64,000 nt of DNA, taken from Dietzia timorensis (lineage in GTDB: Bacteria > Actinomycetota > Actinomycetes > Mycobacteriales > Mycobacteriaceae). Numbering within the stretch: the stretch's first letter is position 1; each line of letters opens with the position of its first letter. The notes beneath the pieces are model-generated. The model did not search any database and was not told where the DNA came from. It saw only the letters and a list, made by a program, of their open reading frames with translations. The stretch is from assembly GCF_001659785.1 (NCBI RefSeq), contig NZ_CP015961.1, positions 1,302,001 through 1,366,000 of the forward strand, written 5' to 3'. Below, in pieces: positions 57,694-64,000 of this stretch. The position numbers and the translations under genes were made by a program.

Positions 57694-58995
57694 ATGAGTG
57701 AGAAAGCAGGCGGTGGATCAGTGAGCGGTGCGGACGCGATTCCCCAGTGCGCCGAATACAGTGAGGCGGACCATGCCCGCATGGTGCCCGAGCCTCCCGC
57801 CACGCGGCGTACCGAGTTCGAACGCGACCGCGCCCGCGTCCTCCACTCGGCCGCGCTGCGCCGGCTCGCGGACAAGACCCAGGTCGTCGGCCCCGGTGAC
57901 GGGGACATACCGCGCACCCGGCTCACCCATTCCCTCGAGGTAGCGCAGATCGCCCGCTCCATCGGCTCCGGACTTGGCGCCGACATGGACTTGTGCGACC
58001 TCGCCGGGCTGTCCCACGACATCGGCCACCCTCCGTACGGGCACAACGGGGAGACCGCTCTCGCCGAGGTGGCAGAGGGCTGCGGCGGATTCGAGGGCAA
58101 CGCGCAGACGGTGCGCATCCTCACCCGCATCGAACCCAAGGTCCTCTCCCGGGGCGGCGATCCTTCGAGCTCCGTCGGGCTCAACCTCTCTCGGGCCGCT
58201 CTCGACGCCGCCACGAAGTACCCGTGGACGCCGAAGGAAGGCACCTCCAAGTACGGCGCCTACCCCGAGGACGCCGAGATACTCGCGTGGATCCGGGAGG
58301 GCGCGCCGGGGGAGAGGCGATCCCTTGAAGCGCAGATCATGGACTATTCGGACGACGTCGCCTACTCGGTGCACGACGTCGAGGATGCGATCCTTGCCGG
58401 GCGCCTGGACATGAGCATCCTCGACGACGACAACGAGGTGGCCGCGCTGGCCGCGCTCGGCGCCTCCCACTTCTCGGACGCGGACGCCGCGTCGCTGGAG
58501 GCCGCGGCGGCGCGGCTTGCGAGCAGCTCCGACGTCATCAAGCTGAAGCCCTATGCCCCGACCTTCGAAGGTCTTGTGGCCCTGAAGGCGTTCACCTCGG
58601 GGATGGTCGGGCGGTTCGTGGGGCCGGCGATCGAGGCCACCCGCGCCGAATTCGGCGAGCACTCCCACCACAGATACAGCGCCGACCTGATCGCTCCCGC
58701 GGATGTCATCGCCGAGGTCGTGCTGCTCAAGACGATGGCCGTGCGGTACGTGATGCTCGACCCCGGGCATCGTGTGCGTCAGGATCGCCAACGCGATCGC
58801 ATCCACCGCGTGGCCGAGTATCTTTCGGGTTCGGCACCCGCAAGCCTTGATCCGGCGCTCGTGCCCGCCTGGGAGCATGCAGAATCCGAGCAAGGAAGAC
58901 TACGCGTCGTGGTCGACCAGATCGCGCTGTACACCGAATCCAGGCTGGAGCGGATCGACCGGCAGATCGCCGGTGTCTCCGCGGCCTGGGGTTAG
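57694..58995 (+). CDS. dgt: Deoxyguanosine triphosphate triphosphohydrolase-like (dNTPase)
   Basis: This HD-domain dNTP triphosphohydrolase has 433 aa: RRTEFERDRARVLHSAALRR, then LTHSLEVAQIARSIGSGLG and the HD pair in LAGLSHDIGHPPYGHNGE near residue 110, and MDYSDDVAYSVHDVEDAIL. The C-terminal helical part follows. It resembles the mycobacterial dgt next to dnaG; dnaG itself is not adjacent here. The ATG at 57694 has AGGAGG immediately in front of it with no spacing; a GTG at 57721 is an alternative start. Confidence 0.9.
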   Translation: MSEKAGGGSVSGADAIPQCAEYSEADHARMVPEPPATRRTEFERDRARVLHSAALRRLADKTQVVGPGDGDIPRTRLTHSLEVAQIARSIGSGLGADMDLCDLAGLSHDIGHPPYGHNGETALAEVAEGCGGFEGNAQTVRILTRIEPKVLSRGGDPSSSVGLNLSRAALDAATKYPWTPKEGTSKYGAYPEDAEILAWIREGAPGERRSLEAQIMDYSDDVAYSVHDVEDAILAGRLDMSILDDDNEVAALAALGASHFSDADAASLEAAAARLASSSDVIKLKPYAPTFEGLVALKAFTSGMVGRFVGPAIEATRAEFGEHSHHRYSADLIAPADVIAEVVLLKTMAVRYVMLDPGHRVRQDRQRDRIHRVAEYLSGSAPASLDPALVPAWEHAESEQGRLRVVVDQIALYTESRLERIDRQIAGVSAAWG

Positions 58996-59015
58996 CGTTC
59001 ACGTCCTGTCTCGCG

Positions 59016-60053
59016 CTAGTTCGAGTAGAGGTCGTCCAACTCATCGATGGTCTTTCCCGAAGCGTCGGTGATGATGTCGAGAATCTTCTGGTAGTGACGC
59101 GAATCGCCGCTGACCAGTGAGACATGATCGTCTCCGTCGGCCATGACCAGGTCGCCGATGCCGTCTGCCTCCTCAACCGCGTCGATGTAGCGCATAGAGT
59201 TCTCCGGCGAGACCATGGTGTCGTTCGTGCCGTGGATAGCCACCACGGGGATCGAGGGATCGATGTTCTGGATCGGATCGACCGACTCGTAGCGGTCGGG
59301 GATCTCCTCGGGCGTCCCGCCGAGAACCTTGACGATCCGGTCATCGCCATGCTGAGCGGCGTAGATCATGTCCAGCGGCCCGGCGAGGGACACGACCCGC
59401 TTGGGCCTGAACTTCGGATCGTTACCCACCTCGTCTTGGCTCAACGAATGTCGAGTCCCCGCCCACATCGCCAATTGTGCTCCCGCGCTGTGGCCGACGA
59501 CGAGCTCGTCGTCGATGGTGAACTCTGGGTGTTTTTCGTTGAGATCGACCACGTAATCGAGCGCGCTCGCGACATCGCTAAATGTGGTCGGCCAACCGCC
59601 ACCGGAATCTACGCGGCGATACTCGATGTTGTACACGGCCATTCCGCGATCGACAAGGTCCTCGGCGTAGGTATTCATCACCTCGGCGCCGAGCTGCGAG
59701 GCCCACGAGCCGCCGTGGATCAGCACGACAAGAGGAATCGAATCCTCTTTGTGTTGGCCGGCGGGGAGGTAGAGGTCGCCCCAGTTCTGGTTCGGATCGC
59801 CTTCGCCCTCGGTGGGGTACTGGACCCTTGTCTTCTCGGGTTCGTCCCTGTCGGCGACGATGTCCGCGTCGGCTTCGACATTCTCGGACACCGTCGGTTG
59901 GGTCGACACCGACGAGGGATCGCCAGACGACGCCGAGGACTCGGTTTCCGGTTCGGAACCAGACGTGCATGCGGCCAGCAGCGTGACGCTGCACGCGATT
60001 GCTCCCATTGCCTTGAACCGGTGTCGGTTGATGCGCGTCCTCGTTGTGTCCAT
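59016..60053 (-). CDS. Secreted alpha/beta-hydrolase lipoprotein (esterase-like)
   Basis: This 345-aa protein has a lipoprotein signal with basic N-terminus (RTRINRHRFKAMG), hydrophobic core and lipobox LLAAC near residue 28, so it is predicted to be lipid-anchored outside the membrane. A 60-residue Ser/Glu/Asp-rich linker follows. The alpha/beta hydrolase core has the oxyanion motif LIHGGSWASQLG, the nucleophile elbow VVGHSAGAQLAMW and the His in DGDDHVSLVSGD. It resembles carboxylesterase/BD-FAE enzymes; the substrate is unknown. The start may be this ATG or the GTG just before it at 60056. Convergent with dgt. Confidence 0.85.
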   Translation of the reverse strand: MDTTRTRINRHRFKAMGAIACSVTLLAACTSGSEPETESSASSGDPSSVSTQPTVSENVEADADIVADRDEPEKTRVQYPTEGEGDPNQNWGDLYLPAGQHKEDSIPLVVLIHGGSWASQLGAEVMNTYAEDLVDRGMAVYNIEYRRVDSGGGWPTTFSDVASALDYVVDLNEKHPEFTIDDELVVGHSAGAQLAMWAGTRHSLSQDEVGNDPKFRPKRVVSLAGPLDMIYAAQHGDDRIVKVLGGTPEEIPDRYESVDPIQNIDPSIPVVAIHGTNDTMVSPENSMRYIDAVEEADGIGDLVMADGDDHVSLVSGDSRHYQKILDIITDASGKTIDELDDLYSN

Positions 60054-60178
60054 CACGGTGCCGCCTCACTCATCGCATTGTTCGTTTCTCCGTCACCGTA
60101 TCTGAATTATTTAGTTTGCCTGATAACAACTGAGAGCGCCCGGCCCGAGCCCGCTCGACGTCTGCTGATTGAGAACGA

Positions 60179-60224
60179 CGAAGGGCCGAGGAGTGGCTTG
60201 GTAGCCACATGCCTCGGCCCTTCG
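60179..60224 (-). terminator. Hairpin terminator at the end of the fru operon
   Basis: CGAAGGGCCGAGG pairs with CCTCGGCCCTTCG (13 bp), with an inner stem GTGGCT/AGCCAC. On the minus strand the hairpin is 18 nt past the ptsH stop, followed by TCGTT and further T-poor sequence. The T-run is weak, so termination is probable but may be partial. Confidence 0.65.
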
Positions 60225-60241
60225 GTCTGTGTATGCGCCTT

Positions 60242-60499
60242 CTATGCGTCGAGATCGGTTTCGAGGAGCTTCGCGATTTCCTCGACTGCGGCGTCGTCGT
60301 CGCTGGTCACCGTTACTTCGACGCCTTTCTCCGCGCCAAGCGCCATGATCATCATCGACGAGGCGGCGTCGACGGGATCTTCTCCCGCGGTGCTGAGCTC
60401 GATATCCGTGTCGTACTTCTCGGCCGCTTCGGCAATGAGCCCTGCGGGGCGGGCGTGCAGCCCCTCCGCGGAGGCGACGATGACGGTCTTGCTTGCCAT
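60242..60499 (-). CDS. ptsH: Phosphocarrier protein HPr
   Basis: HPr passes phosphate from EI to the EIIA domains of the phosphotransferase system. The 85-aa product has the active-site motif SAEGLHARPAGLIAEAA (His15) and the regulatory Ser46 region ASSMMIMALGAEKG. AAAGGAG precedes the ATG. It is the last gene of the leftward fruR-fruK-fruA-ptsH set. EI (ptsI), required to phosphorylate it, is not in this window. Confidence 0.96.
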   Translation of the reverse strand: MASKTVIVASAEGLHARPAGLIAEAAEKYDTDIELSTAGEDPVDAASSMMIMALGAEKGVEVTVTSDDDAAVEEIAKLLETDLDA

Positions 60500-60537
60500 G
60501 GGGTTCTCCTTTAGGTATTTCGGATCCGCGCGCCAGC

Positions 60538-62718
60538 TTAGGCGACGACGGTTCCGCTGGCGTGGGACGCCGACTCTGCCTTGCTCACGGTTTCGACTCG
60601 ATTACCGATGGACTTGGCGATGACGACGGCGATCGTGGACACGACGACTCCGGCGAGGATGGATACGAAGTAACCCCAGATCGGATGGATCGCGAAGATC
60701 ACGAAGATGCCGCCGTGCGGGGCGTAGGACTCGACGGAGAATGCCATACTCAACGCGCCCGTCGTGGCACCGCCGAGCATCATCGACGGGATGACTCGGA
60801 GCGGATCGGCTGCCGCGAAAGGGATGGCGCCTTCGGAGATGAACGACAGGCCGAGCAACCACGCTGCGCGGCCGTTCTCGCGTTCCGCCGGGGTGAACAG
60901 ATGCTTACGCACGAACGTGGCGATCGACAACGCGATCGGCGGGACCATGCCTGCTGCCATGACGGCGGCCATGATGCGCAGCGTCGAAGGTTCGTCGACG
61001 ACGAGCCCGGCGGTGGCGAAGACGTACGCCGCCTTGTTCACCGGGCCGCCCAGGTCGAAGCACATCATTAGGCCGAGGATGAGCCCGAGGAGAATCGCCG
61101 AGGAACCGGACATGCTCGACAGTCCGTCGGTGAGCGTCTCCATCAGCCAAGCGATGGGCTGGCCGAGCAGAAGGAACATCACGAGCCCGATAATGAGCGA
61201 ACCGAGGAGCGGGAACAGCACGACAGGCATAAGGCCGCGCAGCCAGGACGGCACACTCCACGAGCTCATCCAGCGCATGAGGAAGCCGGCGAGAATGCCG
61301 GTGATGAGCGCGCCAAGGAAACCGGCGTCGAGTGTCAGCGATATCGCGCCGCCGACGAAACCGGGGGCGAGCCCGGGGCGGTCGGCGATGCCCATCGCGA
61401 TGTAGCCGGACAGCACCGGAATCATGAACGACATTGCTGCCTGGCCGATGGCGAAGAACACCACGCCCATGTACAGCATCATTCCGGTGCGATCGAGTGC
61501 CTCCGCGCCGGACGCGCCGGCGGCGACGAGCCCTTCGCCGTCAGTAAAGAGCTGGGGCGGGAGATCGGTGAGCGAGTAGGTGGTAACGATGTCCTGGTAG
61601 ACGCCGGCCATGTCGTAGCCGCCGAACAGAAAGCCGAGCGCCATGAGGAGGCCGCCGGCCGCGACGAACGGGATCATGTAGCTGACGCCGCTCATCACAC
61701 CGCGCTGGAGGGTGCGGGCCCAGTGCTCGCCCTTGCCGCCGCCGGACGCCGATTCCTCGCCCGATCCCGAGGCCGCCTTGACCCGGGTCGCGTTCGGATC
61801 TCGTGCGGCCTTCACCGCATCGTCGAGCATCTTCTCCGGGGCGTCGATCCCGCGCTTGACCGGTCCTTCGACGACCGGCTTTCCGGCGAACCGGCCCTTG
61901 TCTCGCACTCCGACGTCGGTGGCGAAGATGACCGCGTCGGCCTTGTCGATCTGCTCGGCGGTCAACGGCGTCGTTCCCGAGGAGCCCTGCGGCTCGACCG
62001 CGAAGTCGATGCCTTTGTCCTTGGCCGTCTGGGTCAGCGCGTCCGCCGCCATGTAGGTGTGGGCGATGCCGGTGGCGCAGGACGTCACCGCGACGATCCG
62101 CACGGCGTCGTCAACCTTCGCGGAGCCACTATCGTCGATGCCTGCGGATGCGGATGCTCCCGCTGCGGCCGCACCAGCGCCCACTGTGGCTGCGCCTGCC
62201 GCTCCGGCCGCGCCTGCGGCCGCGGTGTCTTCGCTTCCCGAGCCTCCATCGGACTTCGGCTTGTCCTCGACGGCGTCAAGGATGATCTTCACGGCCTCGG
62301 AATCGGTTTCCACCTGCCGGAGGGACTCGACGAAGTCCTTGCGCACGAGGCTGCGGGCAAGCTTGGACAGCATCTTGAGGTGCGCCTTGCCCTCGCCATC
62401 GGGCGCGCCGAGCATGAACACGAGATCGGCGGGGCCGTCGGCAGCGCCGAAGTCCACCGGGTTGGACAGCCGCGCGAAAGCGAGGCTCGGGGTGTCGATG
62501 GCCGCGGACTTGCAGTGCGGGATCGCGAAACCGCCCTTCATGCCCGTGGCAGCCTTCTCCTCACGCGCCAGCAGCGCCTCCACGGCACCGTCGAGGTCGT
62601 TCGCGCGCCCGGTGTCGACGAAGGCGCCGGCGAGCGTTCGGAGGACCCCCTCCTTGTTGTCTCCGAGATCCGCATCGAGGCGGACTGTGCCCGTCTCGAT
62701 GAGTGGTGTGTCAGTCAT
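60538..62718 (-). CDS. fruA: PTS fructose transporter, fused EIIABC
   Basis: This 726-aa membrane protein imports fructose as fructose 1-phosphate. Three domains are fused in the order EIIA (residues ~1-150, phospho-His68 in GGFAIPHCKSA), a glycine/alanine-rich linker (~155-205), EIIB (~205-305, phospho-Cys214 in AVTSCATGIAHTYMAADAL), and EIIC (~345 to the end, about nine membrane helices beginning MIPFVAAGGLLMALGFLFGG). The domain order matches FruA of actinobacteria. AAGGACTCACG precedes the ATG. It lies between fruK and ptsH. Confidence 0.97.
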   Translation of the reverse strand: MTDTPLIETGTVRLDADLGDNKEGVLRTLAGAFVDTGRANDLDGAVEALLAREEKAATGMKGGFAIPHCKSAAIDTPSLAFARLSNPVDFGAADGPADLVFMLGAPDGEGKAHLKMLSKLARSLVRKDFVESLRQVETDSEAVKIILDAVEDKPKSDGGSGSEDTAAAGAAGAAGAATVGAGAAAAGASASAGIDDSGSAKVDDAVRIVAVTSCATGIAHTYMAADALTQTAKDKGIDFAVEPQGSSGTTPLTAEQIDKADAVIFATDVGVRDKGRFAGKPVVEGPVKRGIDAPEKMLDDAVKAARDPNATRVKAASGSGEESASGGGKGEHWARTLQRGVMSGVSYMIPFVAAGGLLMALGFLFGGYDMAGVYQDIVTTYSLTDLPPQLFTDGEGLVAAGASGAEALDRTGMMLYMGVVFFAIGQAAMSFMIPVLSGYIAMGIADRPGLAPGFVGGAISLTLDAGFLGALITGILAGFLMRWMSSWSVPSWLRGLMPVVLFPLLGSLIIGLVMFLLLGQPIAWLMETLTDGLSSMSGSSAILLGLILGLMMCFDLGGPVNKAAYVFATAGLVVDEPSTLRIMAAVMAAGMVPPIALSIATFVRKHLFTPAERENGRAAWLLGLSFISEGAIPFAAADPLRVIPSMMLGGATTGALSMAFSVESYAPHGGIFVIFAIHPIWGYFVSILAGVVVSTIAVVIAKSIGNRVETVSKAESASHASGTVVA

Positions 62719-62745
62719 CGTGAGTCCTTATCGGTCGGTCGTGCG

Positions 62746-63744
62746 TTAGTGGGATATGACGTCGATGTGCGGGGCCCGGTCCATGTCCAGGGCGTGCGGC
62801 AGTCCTGTTCCGGGAAGCGAGGCGGCCACGGAGCCATGGGCGACGGACCAGCGCAAACGCTCCGGCGGGTCGAGCTCCAGGTGCGCTGCGAGGAGATAGC
62901 CCGCGAGCGAGGAGTCTCCGGCGCCGACGGTGGAGCGCACCGCGATATCCGGCGGGCTCGCCGACCACACTCCGTCGGGCGTCGCGAGTAGCGCGCCTGC
63001 CCCTCCGAGCGTGACCAGCACCGCACCGACGCCGACGTCGACGAGTTCCCTCGCGGCATCCGCCACCGGCCCGAAATCGCCGGCTTCTGAGCCCGACTCG
63101 AGCACCGAACCATCGATGCCGAGCAGTTGGCCGAGTTCGAGACCGTTGGGTTTGATCAGATCCGGGAGGAAGCTGCTCTCCCGCGAGCCGGCGCGCATCG
63201 CGGCGCCGAGAGTCTCGAGCGGCGCATCCGAGGTGTCCAATGCGACCGGCACTCCGACGTCATGTAGCGCGGTGGTGGCCTCCAGATAGAAATCCGGCGG
63301 GCATCCGCGGGGGAGGGAGCCGCACAACGCGGCCCACGGCGAGGGGGAGCGCTGCGCCGCGGTGACGACGGTGTCGACGAGGGAATTACGCGCGGTGTCG
63401 CCCAGCTCGGCGCCCGGCGCGTTGAGTTTGGTGGTCGTTCCGTCCGGCTCGGTGACGGTGAGGTTGACCCGCACCGGATCCGCCACCGGGACCAGCTCGT
63501 GGGGGATCTGCGCGCCGCCGAGCATGGCGGCAAAGGGATCCGAGTGTGACGACGGGGCGACGGCGAGTACTTCGGGCAGCGCATACTTCGGCGCCGCTTC
63601 GCTCAGCACCCGCGCGACGTTGATGCCCTTGCCCCCGGCGACATCGGTGATATCGGAGAGTCTGTTGACGCCGCCGCGTTCGAGCGGACCTGCGACGTCG
63701 GCCGTGCGATCTACCGACGGGTTCATGGTGAGTGTGACGATCAT
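62746..63744 (-). CDS. fruK: 1-phosphofructokinase
   Basis: FruK phosphorylates the fructose 1-phosphate made by FruA to fructose 1,6-bisphosphate. The 332-aa PfkB-family product has the opening MIVTLTMNPSVDRTADV, the GGKGINVARVLSE motif, and the C-terminal ATP/anion-hole motif STVGAGDSSLAGYLLA near residue 275. GAGGTGG lies upstream of the ATG, which overlaps the fruR stop (ATGA). fruA begins 27 bp after its stop. Confidence 0.96.
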   Translation of the reverse strand: MIVTLTMNPSVDRTADVAGPLERGGVNRLSDITDVAGGKGINVARVLSEAAPKYALPEVLAVAPSSHSDPFAAMLGGAQIPHELVPVADPVRVNLTVTEPDGTTTKLNAPGAELGDTARNSLVDTVVTAAQRSPSPWAALCGSLPRGCPPDFYLEATTALHDVGVPVALDTSDAPLETLGAAMRAGSRESSFLPDLIKPNGLELGQLLGIDGSVLESGSEAGDFGPVADAARELVDVGVGAVLVTLGGAGALLATPDGVWSASPPDIAVRSTVGAGDSSLAGYLLAAHLELDPPERLRWSVAHGSVAASLPGTGLPHALDMDRAPHIDVISH

Positions 63745-64000
63745 GGGAAAACCACCTCTACATCTGCAGTGTCCAAAGCGCTTGCGAGTGACGACGGCGG
63801 TGGCGCATTGCCGACCAGCACGTCGACGCTGCCCAGCGAGGCAAATTGGACGACGTGATCGACCGAGTACTTCGACTCGTCGGCGAGCACAACGACTTTC
63901 CGGGCCGAAGCGACCATGGCGGACTTGACCGCAGCCTCGGCAGGGTCCGGCGTGGTCAGCCCGCGCTCGGCCGAGATCCCATTGGTGCCGATGAAGGCGA
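63741..64000 (-). CDS. fruR: DeoR-family regulator of the fructose operon, C-terminal part
   Basis: Only the last 85 codons are in the window; the N-terminus, with the helix-turn-helix, lies beyond the right edge. The visible part has the DeoR effector-domain motif FIGTNGISAERGLTTPDP, and the sequence ARKVVVLADESKYS that follows is typical of sugar-phosphate-sensing repressors. Its stop overlaps the fruK start, so it is in one unit with the PTS genes. As in other actinobacteria, it probably represses them until a fructose phosphate binds. That role is inferred from position. Confidence 0.85.
   Translation of the reverse strand, partial: AFIGTNGISAERGLTTPDPAEAAVKSAMVASARKVVVLADESKYSVDHVVQFASLGSVDVLVGNAPPPSSLASALDTADVEVVFP

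Noticed and set aside
59124-60623. 499-codon plus-strand open frame
   Set aside because: Antisense to the lipoprotein esterase and ptsH, with no domain seen.
61723-62991. 422-codon plus-strand open frame
   Set aside because: Antisense to fruA and fruK; composition of a shadow frame.

Overview
This window is high-GC chromosomal DNA from an actinobacterium. The gene order valS-folC-DUF4233-ndk-rne, rplU-rpmA-obgE-proB, proA-moxR-VWA-nadD-rsfS-gpgP-degV-comEA-comEC-holA-rpsT-lepA and hemW-hrcA-dnaJ2-rsmE-phoH-ybeY-CBS protein-era-recO-uppS-zur-glyS-dgt is the one known from mycobacteria and relatives. With a wax ester synthase/DGAT and an IF2_N-type RNase E, this points to the mycolic-acid order (Mycobacteriales/Corynebacteriales). 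The genus is not fixed by the sequence; a Dietzia- or Gordonia-like organism is my guess only. No rRNA, tRNA, CRISPR array, insertion sequence or phage gene was seen.

Layout. (1) 1-3029: aromatic catabolism. The 5' end of benA (benzoate dioxygenase) points left and catA-catB-catC (catechol to beta-ketoadipate enol-lactone) point right, from a 405-bp region with clustered CTAG motifs. (2) 3092-7985: valS-folC-DUF4233, closed by a perfect two-way terminator. (3) 8040-10062: an inserted leftward group, pirin-carboxymuconolactone decarboxylase-like protein and a GNAT. (4) 10195-19619: ndk, a very long RNase E with a structured leader, a small membrane protein, then rplU-rpmA-obgE-proB and an ASCH protein. 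(5) 19611-24086: a second insert with an SMP-30 protein, a membrane protein, a sirtuin and an FAD dehydrogenase. (6) 24153-34193: proA through holA. (7) 34239-36798: VOC protein, AraC regulator, rpsT and a MazF-fold protein. (8) 36984-44313: lepA, M3 peptidase, two tiny membrane proteins, wax synthase, hemW. (9) 44338-46567: HxlR regulator, two PaaI thioesterases, a DUF1697 protein. (10) 46673-58995: heat-shock, ribosome-maturation and cell-wall genes to glyS and dgt. (11) 59016-64000: a lipoprotein esterase and the leftward fructose PTS operon fruR-fruK-fruA-ptsH.

How the genes work together. Much of the window is housekeeping for translation and RNA: aminoacyl-tRNA synthetases ValS and GlyS; ribosomal proteins L21, L27 and S20; ribosome factors Obg, RsfS, LepA, Era, YbeY and RsmE; and RNase E. 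Proline (proB, proA), folate, NAD, heme, polyprenyl and nucleotide functions are interleaved. Accessory functions sit as small cassettes between the conserved blocks, mostly with their own regulator or divergent promoter.

A recurring feature is the start of transcription units: at twelve genes a TANNNT hexamer lies exactly 6 or 7 nt upstream of the start codon and no Shine-Dalgarno is visible. This is the signature of leaderless mRNAs. I saw no clearly new multi-gene defence or mobile system. The best leads are the leaderless set, the hairpin-rich RNase E leader and repeat tail, the two tiny membrane proteins before the wax synthase, the CTAG-rich operators, and the 19-bp perfect inverted repeat between sirtuin and flavoprotein.
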